A DNA stretch of 64,000 nt from the NCBI RefSeq assembly GCF_001540865.1, contig NC_033639.1:5726655-5790654 (forward strand), written 5' to 3'. The notes below the pieces were generated by a model that saw only the letters and a list, made by a program, of their open reading frames with translations, made no database searches and was not told the DNA's origin. Positions 43,038 to 55,200 of this stretch are shown in pieces (positions within the stretch are counted from its first letter, which is position 1; every line of letters begins with the position of its first letter). A program made the position numbers and the translations under genes. Origin of the DNA: Ananas comosus (taxonomy: Eukaryota; Streptophyta; Magnoliopsida; Poales; Bromeliaceae).

Positions 43038-45443
43038 TGTAGTGTACCGAATTTTTAATATAGAAATAAGTGTAAATAAAAATATATAAAATAGTGTTAT
43101 GAGATGGGCTAAGGTGTAATTGTGCAAATGAGAGGGGCTAAGGTGTAATTGTGCAAATGAGAGGGGCTAAGGTGTAATGGTGCAAGTAAAAGAGTTTACT
43201 TGGAGGGCAAGTCTCCCTATGTTATGAGAGGGACTAAAGTGTAATTGTGCAAATCAAGGGTTTACTTGGAGGGCAAGTTTCCTATGAGTGTGAGTGAACC
43301 CTTGCCCCCTTTTTCCCAAACCGTAGGAAAGAGAGAGTGGGCTTTCTCTCTCTTTCTCTCTTTGTCCTTGTGGTCTCTCTTTCTCTCTCTCTTTCTCTTT
43401 ATTAAAAAGAGGATTTGCTAAAGAGAGGATTTGCTAAGAGAGGATTAGAGAATACTAATTGGAGTTGCTTGGTGGTGAAGCAAGCTTAGTGGAGAAGAAG
43501 GCTTGGAATTGAGCTACTTCCTTCATCTTCTTCATCACTTGGATTAGAGAAGAAAGCTTGTTTAAGGTAAGCTTCATGGGCTCTAATGGCATATAGCTAG
43601 AGATGGGTTTAAATCTCTTAGAATCTAGCTAGATGGAAATCCTAGTTAATGTTAGGTTGCTATTTGCTTGAATCATGAATTTATATAGTATATTATTGCA
43701 ATAGTGACCTCTAGGATTTTGAAAGAGAGCTCTTGATCATGAGAGGTTTTAATCTCAATTGATCATATGTTTCCGCAATTGAAGGTAAAACCGATGCGGA
43801 GGATCATTCGGATTGAGATTCCGTTGAGCCGGTGGTGGTCAAAGTGAAGAAAATTCTATTTTTCTTCAATTGTCGCAGTTGGAAGAAATCATCGGCCATA
43901 AATCGCGCTACTAGGCTACTCGCTTCGTGTCGACATCACGAGGTGGGGGGTGCTATCCGAAATAGCCGAGTTTCATTCTATGTCTAAGTTCTACTTTTAT
44001 TGATCATATATCATCATGCATAGAATAGTGAGAATCCTATGAGTTGTGGTAATTTCATGTTTAGTGTGAGGGATAATGATCCATGATTGCATGATACTTG
44101 TAGGAATATCTATTTGCATGATGTTCAGATAGATGTGGACATGTATGTTGCATGAGAACTTTTATATGATGCCAATATAGATATTTGTACATGTTGTATG
44201 AGTTGCTAGTGGACATATACAAGTGGATATGATATAAGAATAGACTAGATTCATGAGGAACTAGTATGTGAACCACCTCAATCTGCGACGACCCGACACC
44301 GCCAATTTTCCCACTAGGTCCAAGAAAGGCATAGAAACAATAAAGAGGTCAATATGTCAAAGGAATAATAGATATAATAATAAGCCTACCTTGCTCATCC
44401 ACATCTATATCATGCTCAAATGTGTAGCTATGCCTTTATCAATCATGTCAACAAGTACATGTTTAAGTTCTGTCATGTATGCAAACTATATACGAAATGC
44501 CATGATCATGCCTGTGTCAAATCCAAACGATTCGCCCGAAGGTCGAATCACTCGCCACACATACTGTCACGCGACCGTGACCGTCTGCCGAGGGCGCACC
44601 GTACGGCAGTGAGTCTATCCCCCGTCTTAATACTCTTGTGATACACCTTCAATCTGTCACGACCGACACGCCCAATGGACGTTCCGGGCCAAAGACGACC
44701 GCCGAACGGACAGAGTTTCCCTGCCCGCCCGAAGCGTAACAAGTCTAGCATACATATCAACAAGTGGGTAATGATAGTTTAAATTCTCTTGTATCTGTGA
44801 TTGCCTCTCTCAATGTTGAATGATTAAATCTCTTGTTTGGATATGTATGCATAGACTTTGTTACGTCTTCGGCGGGCAGGGAATCTTCCGTTCGCGCTGT
44901 CTGTTTTGGCCCGAACTGTCTCAATTTAGACGGTGTCGGGGTCGTGACAGATTAAGGACCTAGTGGGAAAATCGGCGGGGTCGGCGGCCGAACCCACTGG
45001 GAACTATGGATAATAGTTCTCACACCCTGTTTTGCAGAGCCTAGTTCGAGCGCGTGTGTCGAGGATCGCGGCAAGGGCGTCGCGCAGTAGATAGAGTGGA
45101 TCACCGGCATTAGCTCACTACCCTCGAGTATAAAAAGAAAAGAATGATATGTAAAACCCTTTTGTGAAGAAATGTAATGTATTTGAGGGATGGCATTTTG
45201 GTTGTATGTATGAGAAGTCAAGTGAAATATGTAATGATTCTTGTGTGTGAACAAGTGATGTAATAGATAGTTTAAATTCTCTTGTATCTGTGATTGCCTC
45301 TCTCAATGTTGAATGCTAACATCTCTTGTTGGATATGTATGCATAGACTTTGTTACGCTTCGGGCGGGCAGGGGAAACTTTGTCCGTTCGGCGGGTCTAT
45401 TTTGGGCCCGAACTGTCCAAATTGGCGGTGTCGGGTCGTGACA
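43038..45443 (+). repeat. 3' LTR of the complete Tekay-type element, internally rearranged
   Basis: 2406 bp, against 2128 bp for the 5' LTR. The first part (43038-44270) follows the 5' LTR with few changes, plus a small duplication of the phrase GGGCTAAGGTGTAATTGTGC. A block at 44272-44756 is reverse-complementary to parts of the 5' LTR and its junction with the primer binding site. A direct partial LTR end follows (44770-44951, ending TCGTGACAGATTAAGG), then the normal LTR end from 44953 to 45443, with a second hairpin copy at 44998-45022. Confidence 0.9.
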
Positions 45444-45448
45444 GTTAA

Positions 45449-45761
45449 TGTGTGTCATAATGAGAGAGTTAGTGTGTGTCTAGGTTTATTGTATCTAGGA
45501 ACATATAAGTAGTGGAGTTTGGCTAAGGTCAAACACACAAGAGAGAGTGTGTATGTGAGTTGTAATTCTCATTTTCTAAGTAGTGTAGTAATTAGCGTTT
45601 TGAGAGAACCTCTGCCTTTTTCTCTTGTGTCATTCCCTTTGCATACTTAGTCGTAGGACGCGAAGGTCCGGACTAGCAACAGGGACGAAGGCTTGCCCAT
45701 TTTCGAGCAGGAAGGTGGGCGCCGCACGGGCTTTGCGAACAAAAACGCTAAGGCTGTGACA
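45449..45761 (+). repeat. 5' LTR of the gag-only element, second part
   Basis: Continues the LTR interrupted at 35738. It ends GGCTGTGACA, followed two bases later by the primer binding site at 45764-45774. Confidence 0.9.
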
Positions 45762-45792
45762 GTTGGTATCAGAGACAGTTCGAGGAGGAACC

Positions 45793-46581
45793 ATGTCTTT
45801 GTCGGAAGCTACCGTCGTTGACATTATGCCTGAGCCCAGGGCGACCAAGCGCGGCAAGAGCAAGGAGTCGCGGACTCTGGCTAGAGAATCCATCTTGCTT
45901 GACGACCGCGTAGGCGTGCTGGAGGACTCTGCTACGAGAGCGGAGGAGCGCTACTCCGACCTATCCCAATATGTGGGGATGTTGGAGGAGGGGTTTCATT
46001 TGATAGAGAAGAATATTGTTGCAGCTATGGCAACATTCCGCCATCGTCTGGAGCAGTTCAAGGTGAATCTTGCCCGTCGCAACGACGAGCAGGATGTGCG
46101 AGATGTGCTGCTTCAGGACATCGATGCCCAGGTCAAGGAGGTCGAGGACCTCAAGACGAGGGAGGCACTACCTGAGCGAACCGAGGGCAATCAAGGTGAA
46201 CCACCAAAGGCGAGCGAGGCCAAAGGTGGGGGAGAGCACTGCTATCCAGGGGACGCAAAAGGGTGCAACGAGAGTTCAACTCTGACAGCTCTGCAGCTTT
46301 GCGAGGAGGTAAAGCGCGGGAAGGTTGGGGACCTCGAGAAGGAGGGCCTAAGCAGCGGCGAGACTATAGAGTCTCATGCGGCGCTGGAGCAGCCACCGTC
46401 CAAGCAAAATGCAAGTCATTCTGCCAAGGAGCCTGCGAGGACCACAAGGCGTTCTGCGGAGTACGCGTGCGTGTCGCGGAGGACATGCACACCCGGGGCG
46501 TTCTGCAGCTTGGCAGAGTGCGCGTGTGTGTCGCGGAGGACATGCACATCCGGCGAATTCTTCGCACAACAGGCTCGCTAG
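45793..46581 (+). CDS. Gag-like protein of the TR-GAG element
   Basis: The frame is open from the primer binding site; the first ATG is at 45793 (MSLSEATVVDIMPEP), giving about 262 residues. The middle (about residues 35-125) is rich in heptad-like Leu/Val spacing and charged residues, as in the N-terminal part of Ty3/gypsy gag proteins. No zinc knuckle or protease follows. The C-terminus contains a duplicated Cys-rich segment with ACVSRRTCTPG and CACVSRRTCTSG, caused by a 57-bp tandem duplication of the DNA (46461-46556). The ORF ends about 175 bp before the 3' LTR. It could supply a packaging function or be merely residual; no enzyme is encoded. Confidence 0.6.
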   Translation: MSLSEATVVDIMPEPRATKRGKSKESRTLARESILLDDRVGVLEDSATRAEERYSDLSQYVGMLEEGFHLIEKNIVAAMATFRHRLEQFKVNLARRNDEQDVRDVLLQDIDAQVKEVEDLKTREALPERTEGNQGEPPKASEAKGGGEHCYPGDAKGCNESSTLTALQLCEEVKRGKVGDLEKEGLSSGETIESHAALEQPPSKQNASHSAKEPARTTRRSAEYACVSRRTCTPGAFCSLAECACVSRRTCTSGEFFAQQAR

Positions 46582-46756
46582 TGCACTTGCTCAGAGGGGC
46601 AAGACACTAGGTGTTGGTGCAGGGACAGATGTGGACATTGGGAGCAAGGCACGTGGCCGATCGCGCGCGAAGGCACGACGGACCGCGCGGAAGGCTATGC
46701 GAACCGGCAGCGACTCGGCGCGCGACGAGGGCGTCTGCGCATTAGGTGGGGGAGAA

Positions 46757-47285
46757 TGTCACGGACAAATGTTTTCCGCTGACTTCTCTTTGACAGTGGC
46801 CCAACTTCGCTAGCGGAGCGGGTCGTTAAAGAGACCCAAACTCAACCCACTGTGGGGAGACGAAGGGTTTTGTAATCTCTCTCATCAATGATGGAAGCTC
46901 AAGGGTTATGAAACTACCAAGAGTTAATAGGATGACTCTTGGGCTTTTGGCTCACTATAAGGGTGAGTTAATGTGTGTCATAATGAGAGAGTTAGTGTGT
47001 GCCTAGGTTCATTGTATCTAGGAACATATAAGTAGTGGAGTTTGGCTAAGGTCAAAACACACAAAAGAGAGTGTGTATGTGAGTTGTAATTCTTATTTTC
47101 TAAGTAATGTAGTACTTAGCTTTTTGAGAGAACCTCTGTCTTTTTCTCTTGTGTCATTCCCTTTGCATACTTAGTCATAGGATGCGAAGGTCCGAACTAG
47201 CAACAGGGACGAAGGCTAGCCCATTTTCGAGCAGGAAGGTGGGCGCCGCACGGGCTTTGCGAACAGAAACGCTAAGGCCGTGACA
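46757..47285 (+). repeat. 3' LTR of the gag-only element
   Basis: 529 bp, TGTCACGGACAAATG to GGCCGTGACA, uninterrupted. It shows the structure that the split 5' LTR had before the Tekay insertion. Confidence 0.93.
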
Positions 47286-47319
47286 CGCGTCACCCCATGG
47301 CACATTAGCCAATAAACAA

Positions 47320-48150
47320 TCGCCATATGCCTTTGAAAATTTTGAACATACCCGGTTCATGCTAAACCGACTTTAAAATATGTATCAAAAATAAAATTTT
47401 GATTATATAATAAAAGTATTTAAATATTATATATTATATCATACTTTATTTTACAGTATTAATCACCAAATACTTCATCAATATATAATATATTATGCAA
47501 TGTATGAAAAATTAGTATGCACTAGATGCAAACAAATATTTCTCCTCTCTATTTGGAAGCGACAAAACCACCTTACCAATTAAGTCCATAACCAATGGAA
47601 GATTGCCGTGTACCTATTGAAAATTTGGAAGTGCCCATTGCACGGTAAACCTACTCTAAAATATGAATCAAAAAATTTTTTTGATACTACAATAAATTAT
47701 TTAAATATGTTATATTATATCATATTTTATTTTATAGTATTAATCACCAAATATTTCATCAATCATATAATATTCTGTGCAGTATGTAAAAAAGCTTAGA
47801 CGCACAATGCAAATAAATATTTTCTCTTTTTTTTTTTTTTTTTTTTTGGGAAGTGGCGGCATTACCTTTAACGCATTAACAGAGAAAGATTGAACATTTA
47901 TTATATTCGACCTGTAACTTATGACATCATAACATCAAGTCTTAAAATGTGCCCGCCTGGTCAGCTTGTCAAAAATAAATTGTTTGATTCGATTCTCACT
48001 ATATAAACTAATTTAATATTTTTATTATATTATATTAATTATATTTATTTTATAGCTTAATAGCAAAACTTCCTTATCATTATATAATTATTTGTTGCAA
48101 GGTATGAAAAAATTAGTTAGATAAGGCAACAAAGGTTTCTCAATTTTTTT
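47320..48150. repeat. AT-rich tandem repeat, about three units of 270-300 bp
   Basis: Unit 1 (about 47330-47570) and unit 2 (about 47610-47830) share TATTATATATTATATCATA, then AGTATTAATCACCAAATA and TTCATCAAT, in the same order. A more diverged third unit (about 47950-48150) keeps the pattern TTATATTATATTAATTATAT, TTTATAGC, and GTATGAAAAAATTAG. It may be a local satellite or decayed element arrays. Confidence 0.6.
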
Positions 48151-49209
48151 GAGATATAGTACCAGTACGAAGCATCTCATGCACCATATATTTATGTATC
48201 ATACGCCACGTGCTACAACATCTTTAATAGAGATTTTAAAATAAATACATTAAATATAATTTAAATCATTAGACTTGATAAATCATTTATATGTAATAAT
48301 TGTTCAATATTGGAATATTAGTATCATCAAATATAAGTGTATGGGGGTTGGAGTAGTAATATGCGCCTAGGCATGCAATAGTTTATTCTACTCTATATAA
48401 TTTTAATAAGTTAACACCCCTAACATTCTTAATTTAAAATAAATACTCTAACTTTAACTTTTAATTAAAAAATTTATTTATAGGAATAACTTATAATCAA
48501 AAGTATAAATTGATTTATTAAATTTAAATAAAATTTTAGGATAATCAACCTATAAATATCGACAATTCAACCTAGGAAAATTTTTTTTTTAGTATACATA
48601 AATTATTTTATAATTTTTAATATAATTCTTTTTTTTTAAAAATTTATAATTTATCCGCGTATGAGTGTTACTGGTACTCCCGAGTCAGTTTAGCCTTCTC
48701 TAAAGGTTTTTAGTTGCAATAAGTCTCCCTCTAAAATTTAATTTTAAATAAATCTGTTAAACTTTTTATTTATAAATATAGTTTGTAAAGCGTAAGATTC
48801 GTTAAAGGTGATATTCACCGTTTTTTTTTTGCTTTTTTTTTTATAATTCCTACGATGTAAAGAGCAAGTGAATGGTTTACCACTTTTATTATTTTTTATT
48901 TCTAAATAGAAATTATGAATGCAGTGAATTATTCACCGTATTTAAAAGTCTATTTTTATAATAATTTTTTTAAGAAAATTATTTTTACGATTATAAAAAT
49001 CGATAAGGATAGGATTAGTTATAAAAAAAATTCTCTAGAGTCTAAAATGAGACACAGCAGTCAAAGCAGGAGGAGTCCGTCCAATCAATGCCTTCTTCAG
49101 CGGCCGCCTAGTCATTAAAAAAAGGCTTCCCATTCAATAATAATACCATGGGATGCTCAAAGCGAAGCTCAAGCAGCCCCAAGATCGTCCGACGAGCCGC
49201 AGAGATCTC
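48151..49209. other. AT-rich intergenic DNA and TrpB2 upstream region
   Basis: Very AT-rich sequence with long A and T runs and no recognisable gene. The last 150 bp become more GC-rich and presumably include the TrpB2 promoter and leader; no convincing TATA box was identified. Confidence 0.45.
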
Positions 49210-52200
49210 ATGGCGGCGGCGCTTTCACCTTCACCGCGGCGATTCCCCCCCTCTCTCCGGAGCCCATTCGTTGGTTCGCCGCCCTCTCCCTTGCTGGATG
49301 CCTTTATTCGTAGCTTCTAGCTGCTCATTTGCTAGTTCCATCTCTAATATTATGTGTACTACAAAGGGGATATCATGTGTGCAACATCATTGAACGTACT
49401 CTCTTTGAATCGTGTGCTAAAGAGCTTTCTCGCCTGAGAATGTCGGTTTAAACTCTGAGGACCTACCTGTCTGCGCAGAGATTTGTCTCGTAGAAAACGG
49501 CCCAGGCTAGGTCTTAACCCCCCCGCCCCCGAAATATTGATCATGCAGGAAATGGCCTAGGATGCCACGCGGCCTGGCGGCCGGGATAACAGAACGGCGG
49601 ATTTGGGAATCGGATTTAGAATCTCTTGATCGGAGAGCGTCTTAGGACCGGACCGGCTCTGATACCATAGTATCCAAAAGATCGATTTTGTAGAAAGCAG
49701 TCCAGGAATAGTCTGCTCTTAACAATTTTTTTGTTTTTCTTTTTTTGCTTTTCTAAACACAATTTTATGTAATAGACTACTTTGGCACATGGACTTGCTC
49801 TATTCTTATCATGTTTGGTTATTTGGTTAGCTTGCAGTACTCCCTGGACGGTTGCGGGGCGAGAACTTCTTAAAAAGAAAAACAAACAAAGCAAACTGAA
49901 AGTTACTTCGGCGTTTTTATTTCTTGTTTGAAAATCTACACCTTAGATGCAAGGACCGCTAGCAATCCACCCTCCACTCCCACACTCTTTCCCGTAAACT
50001 TTCTATTTAAGAAAAATGGCGGCAATGCCAAACCACTACAAAGATTTCTTATTATATGCTCGCTTTACTAAATCTAGTAAGGGTTCCATGATAGTCACGG
50101 CAGTATAGCCAAAACTCCATGAAGCTTGTTGGCTCAACTTAAGGTGAACACGTCTGTTTGGTGTGGACAGGGCAACTACGGAAAATTCATCCTTCTTTGC
50201 AAGGAAAACGAGAGAGATGTTTATGGTCTGGCTGCTGTACCTAATTTACGTTCCGGATTCAAGCGAACAATGGTGAATGATGATGCATCATTTTCGGTGC
50301 TTTCGATCTGATGTGTTGTCTGGGCTTTCGATCTGATGTGTTGTAGATAGTTTTCTTCCTTGATAAACTTGTTTAATTAGTGCTAGTTGCTATCTCCTTG
50401 TTGCGTTGTGCTACTAGAAGCAGAGGCCATATAGGCAGTATTTTATTTGTCCTTGGACATTTCTAGAAGAAATTTAGTTCACATACTCAGCGTTGTGCCA
50501 AAGTTTTCTCTTTAAGGATGCTGTGGCTGTTCGCAAAATCGAGGGATCTGGCAATGCAAGCTTGCATTAGGAAGTGTTTGGAGTTTATTTTTCTTCTCCT
50601 TGTGAACCTTCAGGATGTTCATTTACGCTGAATTATGACCTTGATGATTTAAGTAGTTGATGGGATTTTGCTTCATTGACCTCCCAAGCTTAAACGGCCT
50701 TTAAGGTGAAGACATATTTGGGTTAAAGTTTTCGTCTTTCTCTCCTATCTTGAACTGTTCTGCTGTTTAGGTGGTGCTTCGTTTTATTAAAAAAAGTTTT
50801 TAGAGGAGAAGTGTTTTCCATGGAAAAGGAATTTAATTCAATTGGTGTTTGGTCTGGGGAGTCTATTAAGATTTGAAAAGTGATCCACATTGTGGCTCTC
50901 GTAGAAGCTTGTGTAATAAGCGCAGTGTTAGAGTATTCTACCCAATATATTGAATTGCTAATGCTACTGCATAACTGCTAGGTAAAACTTATTTGGCTGG
51001 AATAAACTCCTTTGACTTCGTCGAAAGTTGCAGAATGTAGTCTATTGTTGGGAGATCAGTTCAAGTGAATCTCTCACTTCGTTGACTAGTTTAATTTATG
51101 TTAAGTACGACCCAAGTACGACCCACTGGTTCCTACTTTAACAATCTGCCAGCTCAATCATCAGGTGGATAATGCAAACGCTCTTTGGTTGTCTCTCCAA
51201 TTTATAGATGGTATGTTGTTTATTATGCCTCAGACAGTACAAATGAAGTATGTTTATGTCACTTCAATTTATAGGTGATAGGTTTCTTGTTATACCTCAA
51301 ACAGTACATGGAAAAGCATGCTTTCTCTCATGACGCACATATACAGAACAATTCACATACAAATTCGATATATATAGTAAGATAAACATGTTTTAATAGT
51401 TTTCTTCCGTATTTTCAGTTTCCTGAGTATTTATATTTTCTTTTGTGTCTATAGGGTCAACAAATGCTAGTAAGCAATATTGTATTCTTCATGTCTTTCA
51501 GGCCCTGATGAAAAGCTGAATCATTTCACACTAAAGTTTAAGAGTTCTGTGCATAAAAGCCACTACCAGCCTAGAGCCAAGGCAAACTCCTGTGATGTGA
51601 GAGTGGAAATCCCAAAGCAATGGTATAATCTTGTGGCGGACCTTTCTGTGAAACCTCCTCCACCTTTGCATCCAAAGACTCATAAGCCGCTCAATCCTGA
51701 AGATCTATCTCCCCTTTTCCCAGATGAATTGATTAAGCAGGAAGTGACTAATGAACGATTCATCAGTATCCCAGATGAAGTTATCGACGTATTTAGACTT
51801 TGGCGTCCAACGCCTCTTATTAGGTCAGTATTATTTTTTTCATCACCTTATATTATTATTGTTTCCAAATTTCCAATAAAAAAAGTGATATTTGCATATA
51901 TACTCCCAAATTTATTTTCATATATGTCCCTTTAAAATCTTAATTTCATTCATGTCTTCAAAAAGTAGAAGTTTGTATATACGTGCTCTTGCGCTTGCAA
52001 AGAGGCTGCTTTTTTTAAAAAAAACCTTTTCTAGTAAACCAATTTTCTCTATGAATTGGATGTATTTACAGCTTTGGATTAGGATATCTTTTTGTAAGAT
52101 GCTGCGCTTTTATGGGGCATATATGAAAATTCATAATTTTACATTAGTAATATCTAAAAATACAGATCTATAGATAAAGAAGGTAAATTTCACATTGACC

Positions 52201-55200
52201 CTCAAACTTTTAGCTTGGTTTCACTTTGGTCTTTGAACTTCTTGAGTTGGACATCTGACACTCCAAACTTTGAAAGTATTTCGCTAACAGTTACTGGTAA
52301 ATATTTGCCTGCACTGCACATCCATGCATTGTGCATCCATCAGCCCCTGATCCCATCTCCTTTTCCTATCCCAACCACCCATTGAGTTGCAGCCTTTTCT
52401 CTATTTAGAATTTGGATTGTTCAATGAGAAGTTTGAGATGGAGGAATAACGAATGGATTCGTGGTCCATGAATGTCTGCAAGAACCGGATGCCCACAAAT
52501 TTTTTTCCTCTAAGGCAAAGAGTGTAGTGAACATTTTCAGAAGTTTGGCATGTTGAATGTCCAACTTAAAAAGTTCAAGGACTAAAATGGAACTTTCTAC
52601 AAGTTTGGGACTACTGGTGCAATTTACACTATATGCAGAAGACGTAAGGAAAAGATGCACATCCTCACACTTTTATATCGATAAAGGGCTAAGAGACTTG
52701 AGAGATTGCTAGAGACACCTGCTAGAATCTACTACAAGTATGAGGGTACCAGCCCGGCTGGATCACATAAACCAAACACTGCAGTTCCTCAAGCATGGTA
52801 TAATGCTAAGCAAGGAGTGAAAAAAGTTGTGACTGAAACTGGAGCTGGTCAATGGGGTAGCTCTCTAGCCTTTGCCTGCAGCCTTTTTGGTCTTAATTGC
52901 GAAGTAAGTTACTTAGGCCTTACTTTGTATTTTTCTTTCTAGCCTGCATTTTTAAAACACATTTTATGACGTGGAGTGTGCAAGCTGTGCTTTTAGTCAC
53001 TAATCTGCGGGATCTGTTTGGCAACAAAAAAATAGTAATAACTTCTTTATTTTTTTTGGTTTGTTTATTTAAAGAAGATGCCTTTCAGCTAGCTAACAAT
53101 GATAAGAGTAGGGAAATTCATCCGCTGCATTCAACCACATACATTTTTTGTTAATGAAACCAAAAACACGGAAACAACATCAAACAAGGCCTTAGATTGT
53201 TGATATAGCTTTTATCATGATAATTCAATGTTTGGTTGCTTCTACTATTGATGGTTAATTTGCAAAAGGAGTCCCCAATCTTTCAGCAGGTTTTTGTTTC
53301 TTTCCCAATCTTTCAGTTGCTACAGTTGGAGTTGCAATCCTATTCTTTTTACTAAATTTTTTTCTGGCTAAATAAGAAGTTCAAAAGGTACCTTATGTGG
53401 CAGTAAGATGACAATAATCTAACTATTTTTTCCAATTGCTGAAGAATTTACCTGGAAGGATAAGATTGCAAAGGCTATCATCCCAGTTGTGACATGTGAA
53501 AGGTAGTGAAAGGTAAGGGCCAAACTTAAGACACGCTAAAAGATTGAGGAAACGAAAAGGATTGATAACTCCCAGTGCAAATCACCCTCTTCTTCATGAT
53601 AATCAAATTGTAATTGGTGTAGAGATTCTTGCATCTAGGTCTGGCAGGTGCGTGCATCATATGATCAAAAACCTTATAGGAGACTAATGATGCAAACATG
53701 GGGGGCCAAAGTTCACCCATCTCCTTCCACAGTAACCAATTGTGGAAAGAAAATTCTCGAGTCAGATCCTTCAAGCCCTGGAAGCTTAGGAATAGCAATT
53801 TCAGAAGCTGTAGAGGTGGCAGCAACGAATGTTGACACTAAGTACTGTCTGGGGAGTGTTCTGAACCATGTTTTGCTACACCAAACAGTCATTGGCGAGG
53901 AGTGTCTCAAACAATTGGAAGCAATAAATGAAACACCAGACATTATAATTGGTTGCACTGGTGGTGGATCTAATTTTGGAGGATTGGCTTTCCCTTTTAT
54001 TCGTGAGAAGCTCAAAGGGAGAATGAGCCCAATTTTTAGAGCTGTAGAACCCACGGCATGCCCATCACTTACTAAGGGCATTTATGCCTATGATTATGGT
54101 GATACAGCAGGGATGACTCCTCTGATGAAGATGCACACCCTAGGGCATGGCTTTGTTCCTGATCCTATACATGCTGGTAAGAATTATTTAGTTGGATTTT
54201 TAGTTTACTGTTGATTTTCGTAAGCTTTGTTGAGTTGAGTGCTCTTGCTGCAGGTGGCCTTCGCTACCATGGGATGGCCCCACTAATTTCACATGTTTAT
54301 GAGTTGGGTTTTATGGAAGCTGTTGCAATACCTCAAACTGAATGTTTCCAAGGTAACTAACTTTAGCTGCTGGTTTACTTATAAGAAAAAGGATAACACA
54401 TATACTTGTAGAAAAGGATAGCTGTTGTCACTCAATATCTAAATTTTTATGATATAACATTCCTTAGTTATCTAAATGAAATAAACGAAGCGGTAGCGTG
54501 CTACCTATCTCTCTCAAAAAAAAAAAAAAAACAAAAACATTCCTTGGTTATCTCTTGGCAGTCATATTCATATTTTGCGATATGACATGGTTGGTTGTTT
54601 TTTTTGGCGAATTTAAAAGTCATTTTCCTGTACAAAATGAGAGATCAATTAGCAACAGCATTGCATAATATCATTAAATGCAATCATAATGATTGATTTT
54701 GTCTAAACAATTACGATAATGATTGCTCCATTGTGACACAATTTTCTGATAAAGCCACATTACACCATTATAATGCAAGGATTACTCTTGCATATTGTTG
54801 GACTTCACTTATTAACTCTTACCTTCATAAGAGATCCTGCTTATTGGTCTACAGGATGTTATTGTTTCATCTCTTGCAATTTTTAGCTCTTCAAGTGCGC
54901 TGTAAATTGTAATTTTCCTGTTGTCTTCCCTAGTTTTTATCTCTAGGTTCTCTGTTGTAGGCCTATTCCAGAATAAATTTTCCTATGAACAACCATTGTT
55001 GCTAATAAGTTTATGATCTATTATCGCATGTTTTATATTCTATGTTGCATAGACATGATCACAGTATTTGGAATCTTGGATACCGCATGATTAGCATATG
55101 TAAATTTGGGAAAATTCTAAAATCTTACAATCTGTATGTCTGGAATTCAGTAATATAAAGTTATGTTTAATGTATATTATTATGCTGTACAGTAAGACAT

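Larger units (their letters stand above)
35739..45443 (+). mobile_element. Complete Tekay-type Ty3/gypsy retrotransposon
   Basis: Boundaries are exact: 5' LTR 35739-37866, primer binding site 37875-37886, gag-pol 38222-42988, purine tract 43025-43037, and 3' LTR 43038-45443. A 5-bp target duplication GTTAA flanks it (35734-35738 and 45444-45448), and joining the flanks recreates the other copy of the host LTR (46950-47000). The uninterrupted polyprotein and near-identical LTR starts suggest recent insertion. The 3' LTR carries an extra rearranged block. Confidence 0.95.
35525..47285 (+). mobile_element. Gag-only LTR retrotransposon (TR-GAG type) split by a Tekay insertion
   Basis: The 5' LTR is 35525-35738 plus 45449-45761 (527 bp once the interrupting element is removed), and the 3' LTR is 46757-47285 (529 bp). 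The LTRs start TGTCACGGACAAATG and end CGTGACA. A primer binding site TGGTATCAGAG lies at 45764-45774, and the purine tract AGGTGGGGGAGA precedes the 3' LTR. Only about 1 kb of internal sequence is present, with one gag-like ORF and no pol. The element depends on another for mobility. A clean target duplication is not evident (CCACG versus CGCGT). Confidence 0.85.

Noticed and set aside
45763..45792. Upstream extension of the gag-like ORF of the TR-GAG element
   Set aside because: The apparent start is a TTG within the primer binding region; the first ATG is at 45793.
35525..47285. A single large retrotransposon bounded by the TGTCACGG LTRs
   Set aside because: The GTTAA duplication and matching partner LTR show two nested elements: a small gag-only element and a Tekay element inside its 5' LTR.
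48900..49400. ORFs at 48915-49118 and 49148-49393 as TrpB2 exon 1
   Set aside because: Their frames do not join to exon 2; the frame from 49210 gives a transit-like peptide and joins exon 2 in phase at 49309.
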